A DNA stretch of 64,000 nucleotides from Enchytraeus crypticus (GCA_905160935.1 CAJHZI010000534.1:1787501-1851500), one strand, 5' to 3'. Positions 33,445-44,654 are shown, numbered from the stretch's first letter. Numbers and translations: made by a program. Notes: generated by a model from the letters alone, not told the origin.

Positions 33445-33838
33445 TGGATAGATTAGCGACGAGGTCGCTGAGCTGATGAATGCGGTCACTGAGAGATTCC
33501 TCCTCACGTTTCGTTGAGACGAGTTTTTCCATCAGACACATCGTGAACAAATAGTTGAGGCGGTTGCTCGGTTTCTCATGACAACCAGTCTCATGTTGTT
33601 GTTGCTCTGCTTCTTGTTGTCTCATGATGATGTTCATAAGAGTTGGAGAGCAGTCGACAGTGGTCAGGATGTCGTAACTGAGGGTTTGATCCATGGTTGG
33701 CTGACAGCGTGTTAGAGCTAGTAACTGCAGACTAACCATGATGCAACAAGAGATGGTTCGAAGGAGCGACTTAGATCTATGCCGACCATGTACATATAAT
33801 ATCTCAAGAGACATATTTCTATCTGATGCTACGATCAA
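33445..33838 (-). CDS. Signal peptide and coiled-coil exon A3 (gene 6)
   Basis: Head exon of the A class. The open frame runs from ATG 33838 (MIVASDRNMSLEILYVHG); the Met at 33742 (MVSLQLLALTRCQPTMDQ) corresponds to the signal peptide of A1/A2, though alone it is short, so the start is uncertain. The mature part reads LSYDILTTVDC, a Gln/Glu-rich linker with one Cys, then FTMCLMEKLVSTKREEESLS and HQLSDLVANLSS. The donor A|GTGAGT leaves phase 1, matching B3. The frame is intact, unlike A1. Confidence 0.75.
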
Positions 33839-34371
33839 CTCGTATAGTAAAAAACTAACATCAGCTCAACTTACAATGTGAAGTTATAAACATTAGCAAT
33901 AGAATCTGTTAAATCTCTACATAATGTTATCCAGTATTGCCGCTACTAAACAATTTTATGTTTCTCTAGAGACAGTGCTGATTTTTGTGAGATCTAGTAG
34001 GTCGGGCCAATACATGTACACATAATTATATGTAGTTGAGCAAATTGCTCTAGCTGAGCTTCATAATACACGTACCTGTAGTTGTGTAAACCTAATTAAA
34101 GGTAAAAGCTCATTGAAATTCAACTCAAATTATCTATAAATTATAATACTCAATTTGTGTAACTTTGAGCTAAAGCTAAACGTAAGCTAATGTTCATTAC
34201 AAATATTAGCTTCTAATACGTCGAAATTTTTAGTTTATCAAAACTAGCTGATTATTAAGTTTAGCCTAAACAGCTAGTGTAACCTTACTCGATTTTCAAG
34301 CATATTTGTGAATTTTGTGTAGCTAAATATTTGTCTCCCTAAAAATAATAATAATAATAATAATAACACAC
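33839..34371. other. Upstream region of gene 6
   Basis: AT-rich; short GCTAA-type repeats, (AATA)n near 34,350. No promoter element identified. Confidence 0.35.
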
Positions 34372-34597
34372 ATTATAGTGAAATGATCAACTACGTTGAT
34401 ATCTATCACTTTTAATACCAGATGTTAAATCCGTAAGGCAATTTCTTTCCATTGTCTGTATAATCAATCCTGTGAATGTCCGAGATTTTACTCTCAGATC
34501 AGCACGACTGGGATTCGAACCCACGAGGGTTCAATTCACCTAAGGATCTGTCATTTAAAACTTCATGACGTTACCACTACGCTATTTAGACATTCTA
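34372..34597 (-). mobile_element. SINE2 (tRNA-derived)
   Basis: Minus-strand copy with GGGTTCGAATCCC B box and the family body (GGTTCAATTCACC on the plus strand). Close in sequence to 17120-17352. Confidence 0.75.
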
Positions 34598-35347
34598 ATA
34601 ACAAGAGTGCTTAGTGAGTAGAACTTCAATTGTTTTTAATATATTTTTAAATTTTGATTTTTAATATTCACCAATGAACTTAGGCGACATTGTCAATACG
34701 TAGCAAATACAGAGGGAATCACAAAATCAAAGCCATGTAGCCTAACTAATTACATTACCGTCAATGACATTGAATCCAAAACTTTAGATCAGTAAGTAAC
34801 ATATTGGTATTTACTTATAAATATCTAAGAACTAGATATCTATAAGTAAATATATCAGCATATATCTAGGAACGATATTTTGCAAATAAGTTGACATCAA
34901 TATAATTAGCGCTCTTTTGATTATTTAGAATTGATTTTATTAGCCTATTAAAATCGAGAATATTTTTACATTTATTTAACTTAAATAAGTTTAATAGATA
35001 CTCGTTTATGAACGATATGAAAACTACATTTGAAGAGAACCTGTTTGTAGCTCAAATACAAGTGTATTTCTCTTAGCTACGCCAAACAAATAATTCGTAG
35101 AAAGAACGTTAGAGCTCTTGAAGGTTTGGAAGTAGACTCTGTGGCTATACCTGGTACAGTGGTGTTGACACTCTCTTCATAAAACCAGCAACTAATCACT
35201 CAACACTGATCTATATCACGTTCCACTCGTCTTCTATTTGTTCTTTCAACATTCTCGGTTAATTCTCTCCGATAATTCTTCCTCATTCTTTTGATTTAAA
35301 CCTTCGATGCTCTAACGGTTCGGAAGCCAAAAGTTTTAATATCTCCG
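34598..35347. other. Unassigned region
   Basis: AT-rich; nothing recognised. Confidence 0.35.
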
Positions 35348-35395
35348 AATACTGCAATCCTATCCTACCGCTTAGTAGGATAGGATTGCAGTATT
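35348..35395. repeat. Perfect 21-bp inverted repeat, 6-nt loop
   Basis: Arms 35348-35368 and 35375-35395 (left arm starts AATACTGCAATCC) are perfect complements around CGCTTA. It lies just left of an R3 piece. Confidence 0.9.
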
Positions 35396-35399
35396 ATAC

Positions 35400-35660
35400 G
35401 TTATATTCAGAGTCTGCCTTTATTGGTCATAACGTTTACTCCATAGATAAATAAGTTAATCCCTCACAAAAGGTTTTGTTCTGCCTATACTCTAGACAGT
35501 AGCTGGGGAAAAATACAGCTGCGTATTTCCCGTTGCCTTCCTTAGTTCATGTTTACTCTTACGACACGTGCAGTTAACCGTTAGTCTATTCTTCAGTGGC
35601 CAGCACACAGCACGGGAAACAGACAGATGCACTAATGCGTTAGATACAAACGCTATGTTG
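35400..35660 (+). repeat. Dispersed repeat R3, 3' part
   Basis: Matches the second half of R3, for example TCACAAAAGG, TTGCCTTCCT and TATTCTTCAGTGG. Confidence 0.6.
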
Positions 35661-36403
35661 CAACGATTATGAGTCATGATTTCCGATCACCTGAAGGTCA
35701 CGCGATTCAAATCCCGCTCTTACCATAGCAACCCTTGTATCAATGGCTCATTGATACCCTTGTATCAGCGGCTCATTCATCAAAGCTGTGTATAACTGAA
35801 CATCTACTGTACTCTTTGTATGTGCGCTGAACTGAGCAAAGCTTTGTAACCCTTGTGATAAATAGAGAGGAAAAGTGATGAGTGATTTTGATTGTTATTT
35901 GCAATATTTGATGAATGTTTTGCATCATAGTCGATTTACTATTTTGCACTGTTCCTTAATTGTTCGTAATATTTGGTAAATTCTTGAACTTCGAGAATTG
36001 TTCTTAGATATTATTTCATGTTGTTTTGTGTAACGTTTTATTTACAACGATTTTGGTAGGGTTACATGACCTTTTGGTTTTATTCACCTCAGTTTAAAAA
36101 ATTAAACTAAGCTGAATTTGTAACGTTATTAGAGGTTTGGTGGTTTATCCAGTGACTGATTGATTGATCCATTCGTTTATTGACATTTCTGTCTATTTTA
36201 AAGTGTTTATGCCACAATCAATCAATTACAATAATAACATACTTATTGATTGATTATATAATTAACATAACAGCAGAATATCGCAGTATTACACTATTGA
36301 TCTCTTCACTTCATCAAGTCAGTTTTCTCTCAACGTCTCTAGTGGCTCTGCCATTAGTCACAAATACCTGCATCTTCTGCTCATGCAAATGCATCAGATG
36401 GAC
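35661..36403. other. Unassigned region downstream of gene 7
   Basis: Contains a tRNA-like B-box remnant (GATTCAAATCCCGC at about 35,703). A minus-strand AATAAA lies at about 36,175-36,180, within about 230 bp of exon D, and could serve as a poly(A) signal if exon D is terminal. Confidence 0.4.
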
Positions 36404-36703
36404 CTGGGGGTCCAATAGGACCAATGGGTGCAGGAGGTCCCGGTATCCCAGGGGGCCCAGGAGGTCCAGGAAATCCAGGGGGTCCCATGGGCCCTGGAGG
36501 CCCGGGGGGAGCAGGTATACCGAGGGGAGTAGGGGGGCCGGGCTGACCAGGGGGGCCAGGGAAACCAGGTTGTCCAGGGGGACCAGGCTCGCCATTCCTC
36601 CCAGGCTGCCCCGGAGACCCCGGGGCTCCCTGAGGTCCAGGGAATCCTGGTACTCCTTGTGTCCCAGGGCGTCCAGGTAGTCCGGGTAGACCTGTGGGTC
36701 CAC
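36404..36703 (-). CDS. Collagen-like exon D (gene 7)
   Basis: Acceptor TTTACTCTTAG precedes [17 protein letters not shown]; about 33 triplets follow. Pro-rich (many GPP), so it is compositionally unlike the Thr/Ala-rich B and C exons and more like a conventional collagen helix. Three triplets have lost Gly while keeping the register (TPL, APP, API), each expected to disturb the helix. The presumed donor CCAG|GTCCAT gives 300 nt, phase 1 both sides; without splicing it ends PSDAFA and TGA at 36381-36383. It pairs with exon A'' at 38077-38383. Confidence 0.75.
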
Positions 36704-36825
36704 CTAAGAGTAAAAACAAGAAGAATTAAATAGTTTACACGTTTACACAAGAATACAATAGCTCATAGCTTTATAGCTTTGACCTATAGCTATAAAGCAC
36801 GATAGCTTTATAGGTTTCTATAACG

Positions 36826-36957
36826 CTGGTAAAGCTAATGATTACTTCAGTTTCCTCACTCAAAAGCGATGTCAGTGACGGGCGAACCCAGGATTTGAAC
36901 CCCGCACATACCAATCCGCCGTCGAGTATCTTACCGACATCGCCACTGGCTCCAGTC
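36826..36957 (-). mobile_element. SINE1 (tRNA-derived)
   Basis: Minus-strand copy: B box GGGGTTCAAATCCTGGG, tail GAGGAAACTGAAGTAATC; in the intron between A'' and D. Confidence 0.8.
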
Positions 36958-37189
36958 AATAGTTTATACGCGAGACAGTAAGGCAACTTTCATTCATCTT
37001 GAAACCATGAGTGGCATTATTTACCATATTCGGCATTCATCAATTCACTGTAAGGTGTAATACTTTATGACGCTTATCACGTTTGGTATCATCGTCCCCA
37101 TATATCAATGTACTTATAGTGTAGACCAACAATCACTCAGGGATCTCGGATATATTACAATGACAAGATTTTAAAGATAAAGTTCATCT

Positions 37190-37290
37190 GTCTGTCGTTC
37201 ATATTTCTTTCAGATCCATCCCAACGTCCTTGACATCATCCTTATTTGAGAAAACGGACGTTAAACCTTTATTATTATTATTATTATTAT
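37190..37290 (+). mobile_element. LINE 3' tail with (ATT)n
   Basis: Ends ATTTGAGAAAACGGACGTTA then (TTA)n, the same tail as the longer copy at 37370-37890. Confidence 0.6.
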
Positions 37291-37369
37291 TACATTCTTC
37301 TTCTTTCATGAGTTTGTAAAGCGTTCAGAATTCTTTAGCACGTGTTGTCTGTCAATCCTCCAGGCTTCA

Positions 37370-37890
37370 GGCCACCTCTAGTTCCTTGCTTAATAATCTT
37401 CATTGGCTTTCTGTAGTTCAAACAACTAAGTACAAAATTGCTCTGTTAACTTTCAAAACACTCCTTTTTGGTAAACCTTCTTACCTTTCTGATCTCCTAA
37501 TCCAATATTAACCTTCTCGTAAGCTTCTTTCTTCCGATACCAAACTGCTCAAAATTCCCAATATTCTCAATTCGTGAGGTTGACGTTCATTTTCTTTCTC
37601 AGCTCCTACTGTTTGGAACTCTCTGCCTCCTGATCTTCGCTCATGTTCTACTACTTCCACTTTCCGTTGTAGATTGAAAACACATCTCTTCCTACCATAG
37701 ACTTTTCATCTTGCCTTTTTGATTTGTTTTTATCACGGGACCGGCACCGTTTAGGAACTTTTTCTTTCTCTTCAGTACATGTTTTTTTCAGATCCTTTGT
37801 GGCGAATCGATTTGTAGTGACACTTGATGGGGTACTTCCCTGAGATCATTCTTGAATGAGGAAACGGACGTTAAACCTCTACTTATTATA
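37370..37890 (+). mobile_element. LINE C-terminal fragment and 3' tail (L2/CR1-like)
   Basis: Broken frame reading LHWLSVVQTTKYKIALLTFK and later SFSFSAPTVWNSLPPDLRS, FRRRLKTHLFLP, the classic end of L2/CR1-type polymerases, then a 3' UTR ending GAATGAGGAAACGGACGTTA. Several stops and frameshifts. Confidence 0.7.
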
Positions 37891-37956
37891 CTTATAATTA
37901 TTGTCAGTTTCCTAGAGTGAGAAAACTGACGTTAAATTAGCTTTACCAGCTTATAT

Positions 37957-37960
37957 AATG

Positions 37961-38026
<66 letters not shown>

Positions 38027-38045
38027 GATATATAGATAGATAGAT
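37957..38045. repeat. (TA)n(TG)n(ATAG)n compound microsatellite
   Basis: Directly beyond the donor of exon A''. Confidence 0.9.
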
Positions 38046-38076
38046 GGATAGGCTATATAAGTAATCAATAACTTAC

Positions 38077-38383
38077 TCTTTAGATTTGAAAGGCTATCAA
38101 TCTCCTCAGACAGAGTGGCTACTGTGGCACTCAGAGCCGCTATCTTGTCCAGCAAGCACTCATTGAACAGTCGATACTCCTCTGCTGGAACCATATGTCT
38201 ACTGTGACTTCCTCTCAGGATCGCTCCACAGTCCTTCGTGCGGTCCGGCGCGTCGCTAATGCTGCTCCTTGCGTGAGTCGTTGTCAGCAGGTAGACAACA
38301 ACAACAAGGCACACCATGTAGGGTCTCAGAGCTCTGACGTCACAGCGGTGGTACCTCGTGTAAGCAATATATATGTTCTCCAT
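38077..38383 (-). CDS. Signal peptide and coiled-coil exon A'' (gene 7)
   Basis: ATG 38383 gives MENIYIAYTRYHRCDVRALR and then a hydrophobic VCLVVVVYLLTTTHA signal peptide or signal anchor, SSISDAPDRTKDC, a short linker, RLFNECLLDKIAALSATVAT and the coiled coil to EEIDSLSNLK. It has the same layout as the A and A' heads (DC, then a second Cys just before the coiled coil, here 24 residues on) although little else is conserved. The strong donor A|GTAAGT leaves phase 1, matching exon D. A truncated copy lies at 44246-44359. Confidence 0.75.
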
Positions 38384-38759
38384 CCTCTGGTCTCTTCAAC
38401 ACGGTAGATGTGGAATGTTGTTGTGTCGTGACAGTCTCTCTGTTAAATTCTTATTTATTGATTGAGTGAGTGTCCTCAAGCCTAAGACTTCATTGTTGTA
38501 GCACCCACCCTCAGGAAGAGGTTACAACAGTCTGTTGAGACAGGGCGACTCATGTGTTTATATAGACAGGCACATGCGCACTATGTACTCAAGTCTGGTG
38601 AACTCAATGATACAATTATCATCGTCTAGTTATGATTACTCGAATAATTAGCTGTTGCATGTTTTTACAGGATCTTAACTTAATTTGTTTACGGTTTTGG
38701 ACTGCTAGCCTGTCTTTAACGTTCCCCATCATACACGTGTTGATAAGTTATTACTATTA

Positions 38760-38995
38760 CTCTCGTGATGGTTTCACGCTCCATAAAGATCACTTCATCT
38801 GTAACGAATTAATCTCTTCACAAGGCTGTGCCAAGCGTATCTAATCCTTTATGTAGTTTATGGCTTTAGAACAATACAACATCTGAAGTAGCTTTCCGTT
38901 GCCCTTCTCAGTTTCTGATTTTTGGCCTCTTACGTCACGTACATTCTACAGTTGGTGTTTTCTTCAGTGTCCCGTACACAACACGAGAAATCTAC
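38760..38995 (+). repeat. Dispersed repeat R3, 3' part
   Basis: GTTTCACGCTCCATAAAG through CTTCTCAGTTTCTG to ACAACACGAG. Confidence 0.6.
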
Positions 38996-39049
38996 TCCTA
39001 TATACACAAGAAAATCATTCAGAAATCTACAGCTCGATGCATGTACCGT

Positions 39050-39190
39050 TATTCTTTTTTCATAAATTATTTATTCATAAATTATTTATTTTTCATAAAT
39101 TCATAAATTATTATTTAATTTCCATAAATTATTTATTCATTAATTATTTATTTTCTATAAATGCATAAATTATTATTTAATTTCCATAAA
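39050..39190. repeat. CATAAATTATTTATT degenerate tandem repeat
   Basis: AT-rich tandem units of about 15-30 bp. Confidence 0.7.
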
Positions 39191-39505
39191 TTATTCGCAA
39201 CATTTTGATGTAGGGGACAAATAATATTTGATGTTGGGGGAAGATATGCCCCAAGTCCTGGGTGAGGACACCCCACCCTCGTCATGTGATCTTCCTCTCC
39301 CCTGGTCGTCTCTTGCAGCAAGGAGTGCCACAAAGTCACACAGTGAGATTCTCGATTAATTTCGTCTAAAATGGAAAATAGGAAAATATTGAAAAAGAGG
39401 TCCCTGGTAGATAGTTGTAAAGCTGCTTTAGCACTGCAGTACCCTTTCATACGCAGGGATTTTGCTTCTCTGGTAGAAATGTCATCAGAATATTGCTATC
39501 ACTAT
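39191..39505. other. Unassigned region
   Basis: A minus-strand frame (39148-39450) is open for 100 codons but has no recognised domain; part of it reads LWHSLLQETTRGEEDHMTR. Nature unknown. Confidence 0.3.
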
Positions 39506-39528
39506 CGCCCCCCCCCCCCCCCCCCCCC
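39506..39528. repeat. Poly(C) run
   Basis: About 20 consecutive C. Confidence 0.9.
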
Positions 39529-39899
39529 AACCAACCAATTCTGCCAGTAACGTTTTTTAAGCACTCCTGGCCACCATATGTTGCTAATAAAAGGTGTTAG
39601 AACTTTGTTTATATTCATTTCGTCAAACTGCAAATAACTAATTTAATTTGGAACCTTATTGTTTAACAAATCCTGCATTAGTATACGGGAGAGAAGTGTG
39701 TGGTTGCTAAGTATGTTTATCTCTATCAGCTCGTCGACGAAAAGATGATGATGAGATGGTTAATGATCGTGTGAACTGATGATGGAGACTTTAGTGACTG
39801 TGTGAGCTGTGCAAACTAAGAAATATTCTATTAACATGAGTTACAATATATCCGCACTAATCAAGTGCATGTGTAATTATACCATGAAAGATAAATATA

Positions 39900-40151
39900 T
39901 CCCATGGTTGTTATCACATGGTTGTTATCTCATGGTTGTTATCTCATGGTTGTTATCTCATGGTTATCTCGTGGCTGTTATGTCATGGTTGTTATCTCAT
40001 GGTTGTTATCTCATGGTTGTTATCTCATGGTTGTTATCGCGTGGCTGTTATCTCATGGTTGTTATCTTATGGTTGTTATCTCATGATTGTTATCTAATGG
40101 TTGTTATCTCATGGTTATTATCTCATGGTTGTTATCTCATTGTTGTTATCT
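39900..40151. repeat. 14-bp minisatellite
   Basis: About 18 copies of TGGTTGTTATCTCA with few variants. The 114-codon open frame through it is a by-product of the repeat. Confidence 0.9.
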
Positions 40152-40444
40152 GATTTGTCCTGCAAATCAAATCACTTCTTACTGCAAATCTACCACCATC
40201 AAACTGGCAATTTGTCTAAGAGACAGTGTGCATTGTAGTTTTGTACTGTATTCAGCAATTTTTTCAATAATGCACTAATAGGCCTGTATTATTTACTCTT
40301 AGTAAATCTGTAATTATGCAACATGTTGCTACTTAGTTAGTAGGCCTATAGTTAAGGGACTTACATTTAAGTTAGATTGAAAACATAAAAACTTTTAAAA
40401 CATTTCTGCTCATATAAAGGCATTTCAGAGTTGAAACATGGTTA

Positions 40445-41277
40445 GGACTGATGACCTTGGAGTATTACAGTGACACTAATGGTAATAATTTATGTTTTAA
40501 ATCATGTTTTTCTATCTCTTCCTCGTATGTATTTTGTATAATGTACATTCATCAGCTTAGAACACTCGTATGCAGGGCTACCAGACATCTAAAAAATATA
40601 GCCCACCCCTTAACGCAACTAACCAACAAATTGCGAATGCGTGCATGAAACCCGCCCAATTGGCAACACTGCTGACTTGAATAGTAGACTGCTAGAGGAC
40701 CTAGGTCCTAGACTACTAGATCTCACGTATGCCTACACATAGGCCCAGTGCAGTTACTAAAGCCTGTGCATTAACCAGTTGAGAGTAGTGTGCAGGTGAG
40801 CAGCTCAAGAGTCGACTCACTGAGCTATGCGAGTCGTTTATATGCTGTTTACTCAGAGGAGTCTTTGAGAACATCACTAGCATAAATTATAAACGACTTG
40901 CACATCTCAGTGAGCCGACTCTTTTGAGCTGCTCACTGCTCTCAACTGGTCCAGGCACTGTCTACAGTGCCTGCACTGTCTACAGTGTCTACAGTAACTG
41001 CACTGAGCCTGTGCGTATGCCTACTTGACTTTCAGTAGTCTCAGTTTTCTAGCAGTGACAGCATTCTAATCGTAGGGTCAGCAGTGTTGCCATATGGGCC
41101 GTTCAATTTCGGGCTAAAAAATTTTGAGACGGATGGTGACCCTGCATACGAGTGTTATAAGCTGACGACCTTGAATCAATATACATTATACATACGATGA
41201 AGCGATAGAGTTTGACAAAAACAACAATATTGAAATTAATGTCACTATATTACTACCCCATGGTCATCAGTCTTAAA
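40445..41277. repeat. Imperfect palindrome (foldback) of about 830 bp
   Basis: The left arm (about 40447-40842) and right arm (about 40888-41277) are inverted copies with mismatches and small indels, around a ~45-nt centre. Landmarks in both arms: ACTGATGACC, CACTCGTATGCAGGG, GGCAACACTGCTGAC, GTGCAGTTACT and GAGCAGCTCA. No coding content was recognised. It could be a foldback transposon, two elements inserted head to head, or an inverted duplication. Confidence 0.8.
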
Positions 41278-41879
41278 TTTGTATCACGTCATTAACTAAA
41301 TACGTACAGATATAACTTACGATGGTTTGCACCGAGCTCGCTTTCTGAAGGTACCATCAGTGACGGTTCTAACTTTCTGTAAGTCGAACTCTCCCCATTT
41401 TAAACAGCTTTATAAACTACCGTGTCTACATTTATTTTACTATTAGACAGTGGTGTAGTGGGGCGGGAATGCGCAGCACTTAGTAAGTCGAAAGAGCAGT
41501 GAACGGCCAATTCTATTTTGAACCACTCTATATCGTCCTCATAAATTACTTGCAAGACGCTTTTAAATTCTCTGTTGCTTCTGACTGATAATTTCATTAT
41601 TTATTGATTTATTCATTTATTAGACATTAAATGACATTAAACATGTTGTGTCTATAATACAATAGATATCCATCGCTACTATCAATCAATCGACACGATA
41701 ATTGCATATTTAAATGTTTGATTATTAATGCAGCAGTAGAACTTTGAAGCATTGGCTTCTTCTTTCTCGAACAAGTCACCTCTCTCCTGACTTCACCAGC
41801 AGTTCCGCTATCAGGGACGTGGAGTGCTGATATCATCTCTATGGGGACCGGTGCTCTCAGGGGCGTGGAGGGCTGGTAT
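41278..41879. other. Unassigned region
   Basis: A minus-strand frame at 41400-41597 (EFKSVLQVIYEDDIEWFKIE) has no recognised homology. R3/SINE fragments were not identified here. Confidence 0.3.
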
Positions 41880-42191
<312 letters not shown>

Positions 42192-42409
42192 CTAGAAATA
42201 TAACATGGACGTTAAAAATCGTCACGAGAAAGCGCTTAAAGTAACTATAATTTTATTTTAATAAAAAAGTCTCCATGTAATTAATTTCTAAGAAATGAAT
42301 CATTACCGGTGACTAAGCTTTTTCGATTTTACTGAACAATAGCAGCGAAATAATTTTTAGGGTATAAGTTTGCCCAAATATCAATGCATTTTTATACTAC
42401 ATCTTCACG

Positions 42410-42800
42410 TGCACTGCTAAAGGTAGGTCCATGGCATATTACTCCGCATATTTCTAACCTCTACCTTTCTCTCCTTTCAATCCAGTTTTTCGGTTCTTCA
42501 TTATTTCCTGATGATGTTTACTTGTTGGCTATTTGTGTCAACCCAATTTAGTACTTCTTCTTTGGTAATTTATTCAGTCCACTAGATCTTCTCTATCATT
42601 CTTCAGAACCACATTGCGAGTGCTTCCAGGTCCCAAGATCCTCCTTAATAACGTCTATGTTTTACTTCCTCACATGACCATGTTTCACTTCCCCACATGA
42701 CAATTATACTCTATTTATCTTCGTGGAATTTGTCAAACGTTTTCTTAGTTTCTTAGTAGTTCTTTCCTCGCACTGAAAATCTCTACTGCTTGAGATATGC
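42410..42800 (+). repeat. Dispersed repeat R3, diverged
   Basis: GTGCACTGCTAAAGGTAGGT, TTCCTGATGATG and further landmarks; strongly decayed. Confidence 0.45.
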
Positions 42801-43565
42801 GATCAGCGGTAAAAACTCAAAAGGAATGGTCGGGCTTGGAATTTTAATTACAATATGATAAAATAGTTTCAGCCAAGTCAGATGGTACTAACGAATAATT
42901 AATAGCAGCGGATTACGATATCAAATACATTAAGCAGTTTATAAATCGTTCACAAACTTAAAATACGTCCAGTATACTGTAGATGCTCAGTAACAGTTCT
43001 ACATTTTTTTAAACTTTTGTTTGCATCTTTCACAAGCTAATTTATTCTCATTTGCCAAATAAAATTAAAAGGCACACACAGCATTGCGCTTACTTGGTAG
43101 GACCTATATATGTAGACCCTTTATAAAAGTTGTTTACTTTGAAAAATCACCTTATGTATTATTTCATTCGCTTGAGCGGCGCCACTGTGCATCATAAAAT
43201 TGATTGTTATTCGGAAGGCAACTGCAATGAAATGTACCCTTAAAATGTAACATATCTTCTCTAGATCTTCTTTCTAGACATATATTAACTGACATATATT
43301 AAGACATATGTTTATCACAATTTGACAAGAAATTAAAATATAATTATTTTGCAATTATTTAAAATACCATTCTGCTAGTAAATGAAGAAATATATAATAA
43401 ATATATACGAATATATAGAGTACTGCCAGCCGTCAATATAAGCACACTCCCCTTCCCACTCCCGCATTAGGCTTTGTTTATTATGTGAACAGAGTTACCG
43501 CTACATATTATCAAAGGTCTATAACTGTATGTAACTTAAAACGTTGTCTAAGAATAAACTTTACA
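42801..43565. other. Unassigned region
   Basis: AT-rich spacer, nothing recognised. Confidence 0.35.
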
Positions 43566-43607
43566 TAACCCTAACTCTAACCCTAACCCGAACCCTAACC
43601 CTAATTC
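43566..43607. repeat. Interstitial telomere-type repeat (CCCTAA)n
   Basis: About seven units of AACCCT with a few variants (AACTCT, AACCCG); equals TTAGGG on the minus strand, the usual animal telomere repeat. Confidence 0.85.
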
Positions 43608-43689
43608 TACAGGAATTAGCCAATAAATTTAATTTCATCCTAATCCTTTATATAGTACATTTTCCAATATCGTTAGAATTTATGAATAG

Positions 43690-43850
43690 ATTTAACAACA
43701 AAAATAACAACAACGTAATTAGAGTGCTACTTTCGTCCATGTCAACATTGAACACTAAGGTAACAAATCAAATCCGTTGAGCTGAGTGTGGGGTCCAAAA
43801 ATGGTGCAAACCAAAATCCGGGAAATCAGTCCGAGGAAGGGTACAAGTGG
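43690..43850 (-). mobile_element. LINE 3' tail, (AAC)n type
   Basis: AACAACAAC run followed by ATTAGAGTGCTACTTTCGTC and GGTCCAAAAATGGTGCAAAC. Confidence 0.65.
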
Positions 43851-43924
43851 AATGGAGATTTACTTGTCGGTAAAACCAAACTTTAAATTATGATATGTAA
43901 ATATCACAATATATGTATATATGA

Positions 43925-44090
43925 TATACCTACCAAACGGCAGGTCCTACCGTGCATATTAATACTTTAAGAGTCAGTTTTGACGCTCCACCGTGGATCC
44001 CCCCACGCAGTTCAACAAGTTCATCCCTTCACAAAGGTTGGCTATGCCTTCCCCATATCTTATTATCTTACTTAGCCTAAGTTACTTGTA
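43925..44090 (+). repeat. Dispersed repeat R3, internally deleted
   Basis: CTACCAAACGGCAGGTCC joined to CCTTCACAAAGGTTGGC. Confidence 0.5.
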
Positions 44091-44177
44091 TGGGCTAAAC
44101 GTAGGCCCTATACAGTTTTACAATCTTTATATATTTAATATAATCTTTAAAATTGTATATTATGTATATACATTTAT

Positions 44178-44179
44178 AT

Positions 44180-44245
<66 letters not shown>

Positions 44246-44247
44246 GT
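44178..44247. repeat. (TA)n microsatellite inside the gene 8 head remnant
   Basis: TA run that replaces the mature part of the head exon. Confidence 0.9.
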
Positions 44248-44359
44248 TGTTGTAAGCGTGAGTCGTTGTCATCAACAACAAAAAGCACACCATGTAGGGT
44301 CTCATAGATCTGACGTCACAGTGGTGGTACCCCGTGCTACCAATATAATTGTTCTCCAT
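44246..44359 (-). pseudogene. Truncated A''-type head exon (gene 8 remnant)
   Basis: ATG 44359 gives MENNYIGSTGYHHCDVRSMR and PYMVCFLLLMTTTHAYNN, closely matching the N-terminus and signal peptide of exon A''. The frame then runs into the (TA)n tract; the Cys pair, coiled coil and donor are missing. With the degenerate collagen exon at 41880-42191 it forms a dead copy of gene 7. Confidence 0.75.
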
Positions 44360-44654
44360 CCTCTAGTCTCTTCAACACGGTAGATCTGATGTACCGCTGT
44401 ATGAGATGACTCCTGACACTTTCTCTAGGCCTACTGAAATCAAAAATTTTGATGTCAACTGTTATAACGAGGCTAGAAGGAAGCTGAACGCCTGCGTGCA
44501 CCGTTCGTCTTGAAACATTTGCCGCTAATGGTGCAACACAACTGTATGCTATTACCCCTAGGCAGGGTTTGTTTTGATTATAGCTACAGACGATTACGAT
44601 TTTCTAGTACAATATGTTGACATCATCTATTCAACTGGGTTCAATCGGAAGCAT

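Noticed and set aside
39809-40153. 114-codon repetitive open frame
   Set aside because: 14-bp minisatellite; the frame stays open because the unit lacks stops in that phase.
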